A stretch of DNA of 64,000 nucleotides from Paenibacillus sp. FSL M7-0420 (GTDB taxonomy: Bacteria; Bacillota; Bacilli; Paenibacillales; Paenibacillaceae): NCBI RefSeq assembly GCF_038002345.1, contig NZ_JBBOCJ010000001.1, forward strand, positions 5,766,001 through 5,830,000, written 5' to 3'. A program made the translations under genes and the position numbers. This document shows positions 33,527 through 42,543 of the stretch, in pieces; within the stretch, counting starts at the first letter, position 1; every line of letters starts with the position of its first letter. The notes below the pieces were generated by a model that worked only from the letters and a program-made list of their open reading frames with translations, did not search any database and was not told the DNA's origin.

Positions 33527-33696
33527 TTCGGTTCGCATGAACATTTTTTTAAGTGGATCTTCCATCCGCTTTGTTTGCTATGCGCTTTTTTCCTTCCTTA
33601 CACCAAAAACAAACGGCATAGGACGTTTCCCCATACCGTTTTGGATTCTCTTTATTAATTCCAAACTTATCTTTGAACTTATCTTAATGACATTGG

Positions 33697-33704
33697 CACT
33701 AATG
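33697..33704. repeat. Target-site duplication, right copy (CACTAATG)
   Basis: It matches 32046-32053 exactly and directly follows the right inverted repeat. Confidence 0.9.
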
Positions 33705-33900
33705 CTCCTCATTCCCGCCTGCCGCCCACTTTCTACCGATTCAGGTGTACTTATGCTCCTCATTCCCGCCTGCCGCCCACTTTCTACCGATTCAGGTGTA
33801 CTTATGCTCCTGATATCCTCCTTTAGCCTGCATCCAGTAGTGTCAGAGCGATTTATCCCTTTTATTTCCCCTTCCAGCACACTCTGGCGGGATCGAGGGA
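33705..33900. repeat. 51-bp repeat array interrupted by the IS (right part)
   Basis: AGGTGTACTTATGCTCCT starts at 33743 and 33794, 51 bp apart. The segment 33705-33742 (38 bp) completes the unit whose first 13 bp lie left of the IS at 32041. Past 33810 the sequence drifts into the GATTTATCCCTTTTATTT type seen at 25386-25560. Confidence 0.88.
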
Positions 33901-33929
33901 TTTTGCCCCCATAATTTCATAGCTGGTAA

Positions 33930-33976
33930 CAAAAAGAGCATTCAATTGCATAAAACTGCAATAGAATGCTCTTTAA
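33930..33976 (-). terminator. Terminator of the HAD phosphatase gene
   Basis: AAAGAGCATTC-A-ATTGCA and TGCAAT-A-GAATGCTCTTT form a long stem; on the minus strand it ends in CTTTTTG. It lies about 230 bp after the stop at 34204. The gap between them shows no gene. Confidence 0.75.
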
Positions 33977-34203
33977 GATGCGTTCCTGCTCCAGATAACG
34001 CCCCAGCCATCGGTTTGTTGCTTTCTCCGGTTACTTTTCCGTTCGTATCTATGGGTGTTTCTACAGATATTTCTCCAATGTTTCGTCAGTGTTTCTCCAG
34101 AAGTTTCTCCGCTATGTTTCCCTACCCTCTCCAATTTCCTCCTACCTTCTCAAGTCGCTTTCCCGCCTCGGCCATTTGCTCACCGCACCGCATCAGCCCC
34201 TAT

Positions 34204-34974
34204 CTACAGCAGCCCGACCATCTTCAAGCCTTCATAGATCCCGTCCTCACGGACAGACTTCGTAATGAAGGAGGCGGCCGCCTTCGCTGCCTTCTCGCCG
34301 TTGCCCATGGCAATGCCATACCCGACATACCCCAGCATCTCCACATCATTCAGGCCATCGCCAAAAGCATAGACCTCTTCCTTCTCCACCCCGATCACCT
34401 TCAGCATCTCCGCGATCCCGTTCGCTTTGGAGCCGTTGCCGGGCAGTACATCCATACAGAACGGGTGCCAGCGGATGAAATTCAGCTCCGGGTACCGCTC
34501 GGCATAGATCTGCTGACTCTCCTGCGGACAGAAGATCATCGCCTGGTAGATGTCATTCTTCAGGAAATATCCAGCGTCATGCGTCGGAAATACCAGCTTC
34601 AGCGAACCTACGCTCGTATTGATGTACTCATGATCGGCCACATTCACTCTCATGCCCGCCGTATCCGTATACGCAACAGGGTGATCCAGCTTCTCCGCGA
34701 ACAAGGTCAGCTCCTCCAGCACGCCGGTCGCAATCGGGTTCTTGTACACCGGCCTCCCTTCATAGACTGCATACTGCCCGTTCAGCGAGACATACGAGTC
34801 GATTCCCAGCTCCTCGCGCAGCCCCTCGAACATATAATCCGCTCTTCCGGTAGCAATCGCTACATGGTGCCCGCGTCTCTTCAGCTCCGCTATCGCTTCT
34901 CTGGTGGAAGCCGGAATATTCTTTTCTTCATCATAGATCGTACCGTCAATATCGAAAAAAATCGTTTTCTTCAA
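34204..34974 (-). CDS. Cof-type HAD-IIB sugar-phosphate phosphatase
   Basis: The HAD motif I FFDIDGTIYD at the N-terminus carries the nucleophile Asp. IATGRADYMFEGL is motif II (Thr), and GNGSKANGI (Lys) with VYAFGDGLNDVEMLG is motif III/IV. The IIB cap lies between them. At 256 residues it fits B. subtilis YkrA-like proteins, which dephosphorylate phosphosugars or flavin intermediates. I start at TTG 34974, preceded by AAGGGAAGGCATCACT, so translation begins right before the motif I strand; the open frame reaches further up without a site. It is downstream of nifV but behind that operon's terminator. Confidence 0.9.
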   Translation of the reverse strand: MKKTIFFDIDGTIYDEEKNIPASTREAIAELKRRGHHVAIATGRADYMFEGLREELGIDSYVSLNGQYAVYEGRPVYKNPIATGVLEELTLFAEKLDHPVAYTDTAGMRVNVADHEYINTSVGSLKLVFPTHDAGYFLKNDIYQAMIFCPQESQQIYAERYPELNFIRWHPFCMDVLPGNGSKANGIAEMLKVIGVEKEEVYAFGDGLNDVEMLGYVGYGIAMGNGEKAAKAAASFITKSVREDGIYEGLKMVGLL

Positions 34975-35092
34975 AGTGATGCCTTCCCTTCTCCATACGC
35001 TCTGCCTATTCATAACCTGCTCAAATTGTAACAAAATCCTCCGCCAAAGTGGAGTCCATTCTACCCCCGGCCTGCCAGACCCGGATATATTT

Positions 35093-35142
35093 TCAAAAAA
35101 AAGCTGCGCCGCACTCCACATGGAGGACAGCCCAGCTTATGC
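35093..35142 (-). terminator. Terminator of the nif operon
   Basis: On the minus strand AAGCTGGGCTGTCCTCCA and TGGAGTGCGGCGCAGCTT form a stem followed by TTTTTT. It lies about 22 bp after the nifV stop. Confidence 0.85.
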
Positions 35143-35163
35143 ATCCGTATAGTTAAAAATATA

Positions 35164-36306
35164 TTATACCGCATTCTGTGCGCGCTGCTGCTCTTCCATC
35201 AGCCACTGCAGCAGCATGACTTCCGGCACAGTGCCCTTACGGGCCTCCGCGTAGGCCCGGACCTTCTCCAGCAGACGGCCGGCAGTCTCGGCGCTGACTG
35301 CAAGTCCCAGCTGCTCCAGCACATGCGCCACGCCGCCGCTGCCGGAATGCTTACCCAGCACATAGCGGTGCGCGCGGCCGACCACCGCCGGATCGAAAAA
35401 CTGATACGTCTCCTGCTCCTTCATCAGCCCGTCCACATGAATCCCGGATTCATGGGTGAAGGCGAGCTGTCCCACGACCGGCTTCGCATCGCCGACACTG
35501 CGGCCGGACGCGGCAATGACCTTGTCGGCGAGGACCTGGAGCCCCTCCAGCCTGACCGCGCATTCCCCGCCGTACAAATAGCGCCAGGCCATGGCAACTT
35601 CCTCCATGGCCGCATTGCCGGTCCTCTCGCCGATCCCGGCCACCGTCGTACTGGCCCACACCGCTCCGGCAGCTATGCCGCTGAGTGTGTTCGCGCAGGC
35701 CAGCCCGAAGTCATTGTGGCAGTGTACCTCCAGCTCCACATCCTCAGGCACTTCTCCCAACAGCCGGCTTACCCGCTCTGCCATCTGGCCCGGATGATGA
35801 GCCGAGACGGTATCTGCATACCGGAACCTGCGGAGTCCCTCCTTGTATAAGGTATTCACCACTTCGATCAGGAAGCTCAACTCCGCCCTGGAGGAATCCT
35901 CCATACCTGCCGATATGGTCATGCCCTGCCGCAGCCCGTATTCCACGGTACGCAGCAGCTTGTTCAGACCTTCCCGGGGCGTCAGCCCCAGCTTGCCCTG
36001 CAGCTGAATCTCCGACACCGGAATGGAGATATGGCTCCAGTTCACACCGGTAGCCTTGGCCTTGTCAATATCCCCGGGGACCGAGCGGTTCCATGTCATA
36101 AGCTTCATGGGTAATCCCAGCTCAGCAACAGCGGCAATATCCTCCTGCTCCCGCTTGCCCATGGCAGGAATGCCTACCTCTGCCTGCTCTACTCCGCTCT
36201 CCGACAGCAACTTTGCGATTTCCAGCTTTTCCGCCCTCGTGAATGAAACTCCAGCCGCCTGTTCACCATCCCTGAGTGTCGTGTCACATAGCTTGAGACG
36301 TTTCAC
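35164..36306 (-). CDS. nifV: Homocitrate synthase
   Basis: NifV condenses acetyl-CoA and 2-oxoglutarate to homocitrate, the organic ligand of FeMo-cofactor. LCDTTLRDGEQAAGVSF at the N-terminus is the metal- and substrate-binding strand of the DRE-TIM barrel. EVHCHNDFGLACANTLSGI carries the HxH pair, and GIGERTGNAAMEEVAMAWR is typical for NifV/LeuA. The C-terminus has the KHSGSGGV segment. The start is GTG at 36306, overlapping the hesA stop (GTGA), with GGGAGGTAAACC ahead. It is the last gene of the operon. Confidence 0.95.
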   Translation of the reverse strand: MKRLKLCDTTLRDGEQAAGVSFTRAEKLEIAKLLSESGVEQAEVGIPAMGKREQEDIAAVAELGLPMKLMTWNRSVPGDIDKAKATGVNWSHISIPVSEIQLQGKLGLTPREGLNKLLRTVEYGLRQGMTISAGMEDSSRAELSFLIEVVNTLYKEGLRRFRYADTVSAHHPGQMAERVSRLLGEVPEDVELEVHCHNDFGLACANTLSGIAAGAVWASTTVAGIGERTGNAAMEEVAMAWRYLYGGECAVRLEGLQVLADKVIAASGRSVGDAKPVVGQLAFTHESGIHVDGLMKEQETYQFFDPAVVGRAHRYVLGKHSGSGGVAHVLEQLGLAVSAETAGRLLEKVRAYAEARKGTVPEVMLLQWLMEEQQRAQNAV

Positions 36307-37055
36307 GGTTTACCTCCCTCTCCGCAGCAAGCGCAATTCGGATTACGGGCAATACGGACGCTATAACAGGCGAAGTCGAGTGAGCTGAAGCGATGCATTA
36401 CGCCCGCGTAAGTTGTCCCTACCCCTGTAATCCATTTTACGGCCTCCAGCGCTGCCAGACAACCGGCAATCCCGGAGGTGGCGCCCAGAACCGGGAACCC
36501 CAGCGGCTCCCACTGCGGCGGCAGTTCCGGATACAGGCATTCGAGGCATGGTGTAAGCCCGGGAATCACTGTAGTGAGCGATATTTCAAAGCCATACATG
36601 GCTGCCTCCACCATCGGTGTATTCGTATCGACACACAGCCGGTTCAGTGCATACCGCTCCGGGAAGTCGTACCGGGCATCGATCACAAGATCGGCAGCTT
36701 CTAACCAGGGGCGTGCCTGAGGATATTCAATTCTGGAATTATAGCCTTCAATCTCTACCTGCGGATTCAGCTGCTTCAGCCGGGCAATCGCCGTACTCAT
36801 CCGCTCCTGGCCGAGATGCTCACTGTCCATTAGAATCTGCCGGTTCAGGTCAGGGGCTACAATGACCCCCTCATGGGCCAAAATAAGCCGGCCTACTCCA
36901 GCCGCCGCCAAATAGAGGGCAGCCGTTCCGCCAAGCCCGCCGATTCCGGCGACCATAACCGTCGCTTCCTTCAACGCCTTCTGCCCGTCTTCCCCGAGCA
37001 GCTTCAGCTGCCGGGTGTACCGTTCCAGCTCCAACCCTCCGGCAAGCTGCTCCAT
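36303..37055 (-). CDS. hesA: HesA/MoeB/ThiF-family adenylyltransferase
   Basis: The E1-like fold has the nucleotide motif VAGIGGLGGTAALYLAAAGV and a following DLNRQIL. Two zinc-binding pairs occur: CLECLYPE and CACCGEG near the C-terminus. HesA is a fixed member of Paenibacillus nif clusters; published deletions reduce nitrogenase activity, and a role in metal or sulfur supply for cofactor synthesis has been suggested. It lies 254 bp after orf1, a gap that holds a palindromic element. The site GGGGGAG precedes the ATG. Confidence 0.94.
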   Translation of the reverse strand: MEQLAGGLELERYTRQLKLLGEDGQKALKEATVMVAGIGGLGGTAALYLAAAGVGRLILAHEGVIVAPDLNRQILMDSEHLGQERMSTAIARLKQLNPQVEIEGYNSRIEYPQARPWLEAADLVIDARYDFPERYALNRLCVDTNTPMVEAAMYGFEISLTTVIPGLTPCLECLYPELPPQWEPLGFPVLGATSGIAGCLAALEAVKWITGVGTTYAGVMHRFSSLDFACYSVRIARNPNCACCGEGGKP

Positions 37056-37118
37056 CCCTGACTCCCCCTGTTACCAGTTATATAAGACGCACTTAAGGTT
37101 TAAACTTGAAGCTTTATC

Positions 37119-37255
37119 GTCACTGCGGTGAACATTTGGACTTCCGGCCGCTATTGTCAACAGATTTCTTGAATTTTCCCGCTGTTCGCGGTTGAAATCC
37201 GTTGACAAAGGCGGTCGCTACCGCTCCTTCAGTTCCAAATTCCCCCTCCGCTTCT
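37119..37255. repeat. Dispersed imperfect palindromic element, copy 2, inside the nif operon
   Basis: Arms TTTGGACTTCCGGCCGCT plus ATTGTCAACAGATTTC pair with GAAATCCGTTGACAAAGGCG plus CTTCAGTTCCAAA around the central hairpin CCGCTGTTCGCGG. The left flank CACTGCGGTGA is shared with the 59525 copy. It occupies the gap between nif orf1 and hesA, so it is part of the nif transcript. Confidence 0.85.
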
Positions 37256-37309
37256 TTTGCTTTTTGTTATTTTTTTTAGTGTTTCTTATATAGATATTCC
37301 TTTCTTCCC

Positions 37310-37876
37310 CTAGCCCTCCAGGCTAAGCAGGCCATGCGCTGAAGTCAGCTCCTTATATTTCTCCAGCCAAGCCATTCCTTCTTCAATACACTCCACCCCG
37401 TACGAAATCGTCTTCTCAGCCGAAGTGAACGGGAAGGGGAAGCCGGCCCGCAGGCTCTTAAGCACCACAATGACTCTGCCGCTGTAGAGCAGCCCCCGTC
37501 CGAAGCCCTCGCCGTTAATCTCCGCCGTACTCTGGATCATCAGGCCGATTCTCTCCTCCATGACGCCCGCCATGGCCTGGAACAGCAGCGGCACCTGCTG
37601 GCGGACCTTGGGCGACACCGCGCAATTGAATTCCGATTGATCCTTGTCCCCGGCAGATGCCAGGAACAGCTTCGCGATCTTCTCCAGCGGAGGAAGGCTG
37701 CTGCTGCGTCCGAAGAAATCTCCAGCATCCAGCAGATGACACAGACGCCGGATCAGGGCATCTGCGGTCTCCGGATTCAGCTCCTTGCGCGCTCTGGGAC
37801 TGCGCTGTCTCAGCGCCGAAGCTCCCGGAATTACCGTTCCCTGCCACGTCGCACTCTCATTAGCCTTGGGTTCCAT
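37310..37876 (-). CDS. NifX-associated protein (DUF269 type), nif orf1
   Basis: The product has 188 residues. The core includes DALIRRLCHLLDAGDFFGRS, LPPLEKIAKLFLASAGDKDQ and FPFPFTSAEKTISYGVECIE. By position between nifX and hesA and by this pattern I take it as the NifX-associated DUF269-type protein found as orf1 in one group of Paenibacillus nif clusters. Its biochemical role is not settled. I choose ATG 37876, preceded by AAGGAGGGGATGCGG. It overlaps nifX by 17 bp, showing coupling. Confidence 0.82.
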   Translation of the reverse strand: MEPKANESATWQGTVIPGASALRQRSPRARKELNPETADALIRRLCHLLDAGDFFGRSSSLPPLEKIAKLFLASAGDKDQSEFNCAVSPKVRQQVPLLFQAMAGVMEERIGLMIQSTAEINGEGFGRGLLYSGRVIVVLKSLRAGFPFPFTSAEKTISYGVECIEEGMAWLEKYKELTSAHGLLSLEG

Positions 37877-38270
37877 CCGCATCCCCTCCTTCATTCTTTT
37901 CCGCTTCCTCTGCCCGCAGCACCTTGGCCAGCCACATCGGCGGCTTGCCCTGAAGCATCTCGACCAGCCGCTTCAGCTGCTCCTCGATAGGGCTGCCCGG
38001 CGGAACCTTCACCGGCATAATCTTCCGGCGTGTTACCCGCGCAGCGGCCGAAGCGCCGATCTGCATGATGAAGATCAGGGTGCAGTCGCCTACGGAATCC
38101 AGGCGGCTGTCGATTTTACCTGCTTCATCCTGGTTCGGCACAGCTGACAGCCTGCGCAGCTCCACCAGCTCGGCTCCTGCTTTCGTTACATTATATACAG
38201 CGAACATCGGACTCTGTCCGAAATGCGCATTCACACGGCTTCCATCATCTGTGGCGAACGCTACTTTCAC
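37860..38270 (-). CDS. nifX: FeMo-cofactor carrier NifX
   Basis: NifX belongs to the NifX/NifY/NafY cofactor-binding fold and carries NifB-co or VK-cluster between NifB and NifEN. MKVAFATDDGSRVNAHFGQS at the N-terminus has the family HFG motif, and the C-terminus is helical (IEEQLKRLVEMLQGKPPMWL). The start is GTG at 38270, preceded by AAAGGGAGGCAGGCAGCC. It overlaps nifN at the front and orf1 at the back. Confidence 0.94.
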   Translation of the reverse strand: MKVAFATDDGSRVNAHFGQSPMFAVYNVTKAGAELVELRRLSAVPNQDEAGKIDSRLDSVGDCTLIFIMQIGASAAARVTRRKIMPVKVPPGSPIEEQLKRLVEMLQGKPPMWLAKVLRAEEAEKNEGGDADGTQG

Positions 38271-39573
38271 GGCTGCCTGCCTCCCTTTGCATGAACAGAT
38301 TCCCTGCCTTATTACTCCATTCCATCGCTCCCCGGTACCCTACGGAGACGGACATGTAAGCCCCAAGCTCATTCCAGACCGGGAATCCGGCCGGCATGAA
38401 GGCGGCACCCGTCCGCTGCGCCCCGGCGATCCCATGGGAATTGCTGATCCACAGATCCGCCCCCTTGCCCAGCACCTCGGCATCGTCCAGATCGCCCACC
38501 CATACCTCGCGCTTCATTCCGGCAATAAGCGGGGTCTCGAACGAAGTGATCAGCGCCTTCTGCTCTACGCCCAGCTCCTCCAGCCACCCCGAGACTGAAT
38601 GCAGATGATCCGGTTCCAATGCGGCAACCACCGACATTCCGGCAAATTGAAAATGGGCGTCCAGCATGCCGTCGAGCAGATTCTCCCGCTGCCAGCAATA
38701 CCGCAGCGGCACCGGCTCCCCGCTGATCTGATGCAGGAAATGCAGCAGTTCATCGGTCGCCTTAAGCCCCATTGCCCCTTCGAATACCTTATACGGAGTG
38801 CCTATGGCATTATGCAGCCGTCTGGCCGGACGCTCCATGCTGCCGCCCACGGCAATCGTCAGCCCGGACTGCAGGCTCTGGAGCATAGAGTCCAGCGGAA
38901 CCCCGCCGCGCGTCAGCGGCGAAAAGCCGGTAAGTAGATGGCCGGACAAGGAGGTCGAGATATCCGGCAGCGCAATCACCTCGAAGCCGAAGGAGGAGAT
39001 GATCTCCTTCAGCTCCATCACATCGGCCGGGGTTAAGAACGAGCCGGGCAGCAGGGTAATCTGCCGGGCATTCACGCTTCTTTGCCCCCGGTGTCCTACC
39101 TGCTGGATCATCTCGTCAATCATGGCCTCCACCGTAGAGCTGAAGCCCGATTCCAGCGATCCGCGAAAATCAGGCAGCACAACCGAGAAGGCGAGACCTC
39201 CGCGCAAATTCCGCTCTCTTTTATACGACTTAAGCATATTCTGATAATCCACACCGGCTACATCGGTCAATTCCGTCCCAATGATGCCGATAATATCCGG
39301 GCGGTGCTTGCTCAGCACCAGATTCAGCGCCTCCTCCAGATTGCGGTTGGCATCGAAGATGACATCCATCTCCTGCAGCGCCGAGGTCTGCACGGCAATC
39401 GGTTCCCGGAAATGACGGGTCAGGAGCGCCTTCGGAAAAGCGGAGCAGCCCTGGGAGCCGTGAATCAGCGGCATGGCCCGGTAGCAGCCCTGCAATGCCA
39501 GTACGGCACCCAGCGACTGCCCGATCTTCATCGGGTTGACCGATGCGGGCTTTTTTCTCCGGTTAACGGTCAT
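38245..39573 (-). CDS. nifN: Nitrogenase FeMo-cofactor scaffold NifN
   Basis: This is the beta-like subunit of the NifEN scaffold on which the iron-sulfur core becomes FeMo-co. SVNPMKIGQSLGAVLALQGC and LIHGSQGCSAFPKALLTRHF are the counterparts of NifK cluster regions. IIGIIGTELTDVAGVD replaces the CTTC motif of NifK, as expected for NifN. The ATG at 39573 has AAGGAGGCGCCGCCCT upstream and overlaps nifE by 11 bp. The frame continues 21 codons upstream without a site. Confidence 0.95.
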   Translation of the reverse strand: MTVNRRKKPASVNPMKIGQSLGAVLALQGCYRAMPLIHGSQGCSAFPKALLTRHFREPIAVQTSALQEMDVIFDANRNLEEALNLVLSKHRPDIIGIIGTELTDVAGVDYQNMLKSYKRERNLRGGLAFSVVLPDFRGSLESGFSSTVEAMIDEMIQQVGHRGQRSVNARQITLLPGSFLTPADVMELKEIISSFGFEVIALPDISTSLSGHLLTGFSPLTRGGVPLDSMLQSLQSGLTIAVGGSMERPARRLHNAIGTPYKVFEGAMGLKATDELLHFLHQISGEPVPLRYCWQRENLLDGMLDAHFQFAGMSVVAALEPDHLHSVSGWLEELGVEQKALITSFETPLIAGMKREVWVGDLDDAEVLGKGADLWISNSHGIAGAQRTGAAFMPAGFPVWNELGAYMSVSVGYRGAMEWSNKAGNLFMQREAGSRESSVRHR

Positions 39574-40927
39574 AGGGCGGCGCCTCCTTATCCCAGGGAG
39601 CAGGGCTTGCCGCCAGCTTCCAGATCGGGTTCGCAAGCGAATAGGTCAGCTCTTTGGCCAGCCGCAACAGCCCTTCATATCCGGCATACGCTTTGTGGCG
39701 CTCCTGATTAATATCAATGAAGGGAATCTGCTCTTTCATCGCCACATACATATTGCGGCCGCCGGCAATCATAATATCCGCCTTGCGCTCTCTTACCGTC
39801 TTGATGATCCGGCTGGCCCCGCCCTCGGGAATGTATTCTGTATCATCGCCCACACGGTCGGCAATCCGCCGCACATCATCCTCCGTGCTTTTGTTCGTGC
39901 CTACCCCCACGACCTGAACGCCCAGCTCCTTCAGGGCCGAGATGACGGACCAGCTTTTGACCCCGCCCGTATAGAGTACGGCCCGCTTCCCCCTCAGCAG
40001 CTTGCGGTAAGGCCGCAGCTCCTGGCCGAGCCGGGCCTCCTCCCGCTCGGTGAGCCGGTCCACACGCCGCTCCATCTCCCGGTCATTCATCAGATAGGCC
40101 ATCTGGCGCAGCGAATAGGTCGTCTCCTTCGCACCATAGAACGAGCCTTCGAAATACGGGATCCCGTATCTTGACTCCATCTCCTTGGCAAGGCCCAGCA
40201 GCGCCCGGCTGCAGACCACCATATTCACTCTCGCCCGGTGCGCCCATGTAATCTCCTTATAGCGTGCATCCCCCGTAATCCGCGAGGTTACAGCGATCCC
40301 GGCGCTGTTCATCAGCTTCTCAATATCCCACATCTCACCGGCGATATTGTACTCCCCGATCAGATTCACCCCTAGATCCGTCTCCGGCTCCGGCTCCCCC
40401 GTCCCGATGACATACTGCAGCAGCGCATCCCCCGCCAGCCGGTTCCCGAGATTCTTGCTCCCGACGAAGCCGGGACTGTTCACCGGGATCACAGGAATCC
40501 CGATCCGGTCCGCCGCCTCCTTGCAGACCGCATCCATATCTTCGCCGGTCAGTGCGGTCACGCAGGTTGAATATACAAATATTGCCGGAGGCGCAAAGCG
40601 CCCGGCAATATAATCAATGCTGTCCTTCAATTTCTTCTCGCCGCCAAAAATAATATCAGAATCCGTAAGATCCGTAGCGAAGCCGTATTGGGACAGGGAG
40701 GGGCCGCTGGACAACGTGCCTCTGCTCTCCCAGCTGTTTCCCGCGCAGGCAATCGGTCCATGAACCAGATGTGCAGCATCCATAATCGGCAGCAGCGTGA
40801 TCTGGGCTCCGTCGAAGGAGCAGCCTCCAACAGCTTCGCCCGGCTTGGGCCTCGGACAGGGCTTCGCCTTAGGCGCTATGCTCCCGCAAGCCTGGGAATC
40901 AAATTCATCTTGCCGTAAAGGGTCCAT
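39563..40927 (-). CDS. nifE: Nitrogenase FeMo-cofactor scaffold NifE
   Basis: This is the alpha-like subunit of NifEN. GGCSFDGAQITLLPIMDAAH and LVHGPIACAGNSWESRGTLS hold cysteine ligands equivalent to the P-cluster site. FVYSTCVTALTGEDMDAVCK gives the third. LIGEYNIAGEMWDIEKLM and the C-terminal GGRNMYVAMKEQIPFIDINQ are typical for NifE. The ATG at 40927 has GAAGGAGATGAAGAGCC; a GTG 13 codons up lacks a site. It follows nifK by 56 bp. Confidence 0.95.
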   Translation of the reverse strand: MDPLRQDEFDSQACGSIAPKAKPCPRPKPGEAVGGCSFDGAQITLLPIMDAAHLVHGPIACAGNSWESRGTLSSGPSLSQYGFATDLTDSDIIFGGEKKLKDSIDYIAGRFAPPAIFVYSTCVTALTGEDMDAVCKEAADRIGIPVIPVNSPGFVGSKNLGNRLAGDALLQYVIGTGEPEPETDLGVNLIGEYNIAGEMWDIEKLMNSAGIAVTSRITGDARYKEITWAHRARVNMVVCSRALLGLAKEMESRYGIPYFEGSFYGAKETTYSLRQMAYLMNDREMERRVDRLTEREEARLGQELRPYRKLLRGKRAVLYTGGVKSWSVISALKELGVQVVGVGTNKSTEDDVRRIADRVGDDTEYIPEGGASRIIKTVRERKADIMIAGGRNMYVAMKEQIPFIDINQERHKAYAGYEGLLRLAKELTYSLANPIWKLAASPAPWDKEAPPYDR

Positions 40928-40983
40928 TGGCTCTTCATCTCCTTCGCTTAAGATGCTGGAATTCACGCCAGGCTTACGCGCAG

Positions 40984-42543
40984 TTAGCGCACCAGCTCAA
41001 AATTAAAGCCGGAGTTATGATCATCAAGCTGCTGCAGAATCGTGTTCACGATCAGGCTGAGCAAATTGAGTGTTCCCTGATACCCGATAATCGGATAACG
41101 GTGCATATGATGGCGGTCAAAGATCGGGAAGCCGACCCGCACCAGCGGCACCTCCGCATCCTTGGCTGCAAACTTCAGATGGGAGCTGCCAATCGCCAGA
41201 TCCACCTTGTCATTCAGCAGCAGCGAGCGCATATGCCACAGGTCTTTGCCGACATGCACAGTAGCTTCGGTGCCATACGGGCTTGCTGCCAGCAGCGCTT
41301 CAGCTTCGTCCTTGAACTTCACTTCGTTGTAATCCACATCACCGTTCGAGCAGATAATGTGTACCGGCTCCATCCCGGTCTCCAGGCAGAAGCCGATCAG
41401 GCCAATAAGCAGATCCGGGTCGCCTACCAGCGCTACCCGCTTGCCATGCAGGTAAGGGTGACTGTCCATCAGCGCATCCACGACACGGCCGCGTTCTTCC
41501 GTGAGCATTGCTGGAACCGGGAGGCCGGTCAGCTCGCTGATCGTAGCCAGCAGCGTATCTGTGCCCTTAATGCCCAGCGGTGTGGATAACGCTGCCAGCT
41601 GCTGGTTCCAGGTGCCGCTGATATATTCCTGGGTCTTCTTCAGCGTATACTTTTGCAGGGACAGGGTTGCAAGCGCATTGGCTGCCTGCGGAACATCCGC
41701 AAGCTTGGTGCCGCCGTAGTAGTATTCATACTCACCGGTTGCCGGTGAATCGTAGTTCCCGCTGTGGTCTCCAAGTATGGTGTACTTGGTATCGAAGGCT
41801 CCCAGAATCTTGCGCAGCTCTGCAAAGTTGCCGGTGTACGGCTCAAAGCCCAGCATCACATTCAGCTTCTCTCCGCTCTCCGCACCGCTTCCGGGATGGC
41901 TCTCAATACCCGAACGGGTGTAGAGGTAGCTCAGGATCCCCTTGATCATGGCATCGTAGCCAGTGATATGTGAGCCAACGAAGCTTGGCGTGTTGCAGTA
42001 GGCCACCGGATATTCCTCACTGATCACCCCTTTAATGCGGGCATTGCCGATAAAAGAGTTCAGGTCATCCCCGATGACCTCAGCCATACAGGTGGTACAG
42101 ATTGCAACCATCTCCGGTTTGTACAAGGCGACACTGTTCTCCAGACCGTCAATCAGGTTATTCATCCCGCCGAATACGGCGGCATCCTCTGTCATGGACG
42201 TGGATACGGACGGCGTAGGCTCCTTGAAGTGGCGGCTGAGATGGCTGCGGAAGTAGGCATTGCAGCCCTGCGACCCGTGTACGAACGGCAGCGTCTTCTC
42301 GAATCCGAGTGCGGCCATGACTGAACCCAGCGGCTGGCACGCTTTATGTGGATTGATCACCACATTCTGGCGGCTGAAATTCTTCTCCATATATTCGGCG
42401 GACTTGGAGTAAGCGAGTGCTTCGGCGGTCTCCTGCTCGCTGCAGGGCGCTTCGAACTGCTTCTTGTTCTCCCGCTGCTGCACATAACGCTCTTCCTTGA
42501 ACAAGCTGGTATTATCTTTAATATTCAGTTCATCCCTGCTCAT
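40984..42543 (-). CDS. nifK: Nitrogenase molybdenum-iron protein beta chain
   Basis: NifK pairs with NifD in the MoFe protein. P-cluster cysteine regions are visible: [37 protein letters not shown] and [18 protein letters not shown]. The last domain includes [20 protein letters not shown]. The length of 519 residues agrees with Mo-nitrogenase (the alternative enzymes are shorter). The ATG overlaps the nifD stop (ATGA) with GGAGGCGGGCGT in front, keeping the subunit ratio by coupling. Confidence 0.98.
   Translation of the reverse strand: MSRDELNIKDNTSLFKEERYVQQRENKKQFEAPCSEQETAEALAYSKSAEYMEKNFSRQNVVINPHKACQPLGSVMAALGFEKTLPFVHGSQGCNAYFRSHLSRHFKEPTPSVSTSMTEDAAVFGGMNNLIDGLENSVALYKPEMVAICTTCMAEVIGDDLNSFIGNARIKGVISEEYPVAYCNTPSFVGSHITGYDAMIKGILSYLYTRSGIESHPGSGAESGEKLNVMLGFEPYTGNFAELRKILGAFDTKYTILGDHSGNYDSPATGEYEYYYGGTKLADVPQAANALATLSLQKYTLKKTQEYISGTWNQQLAALSTPLGIKGTDTLLATISELTGLPVPAMLTEERGRVVDALMDSHPYLHGKRVALVGDPDLLIGLIGFCLETGMEPVHIICSNGDVDYNEVKFKDEAEALLAASPYGTEATVHVGKDLWHMRSLLLNDKVDLAIGSSHLKFAAKDAEVPLVRVGFPIFDRHHMHRYPIIGYQGTLNLLSLIVNTILQQLDDHNSGFNFELVR

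Larger units (their letters stand above)
32054..33696 (+). mobile_element. Complete IS4-family insertion sequence, 1643 bp
   Basis: The ends are inverted repeats: the left begins CCAATGTCATTAAG and continues TTAAGAT; the right, reverse-complemented, begins CCAATGTCATTAAG and continues ATAAGTT. The first 14 bases match exactly and 18 of 21 overall. It is flanked by an 8-bp duplication, CACTAATG. It holds one intact transposase gene and an outward-facing hairpin near the left end. It sits inside a 51-bp repeat array; removing the IS and one duplication restores an exact 51-bp unit (13 + 38 bp). Confidence 0.93.
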
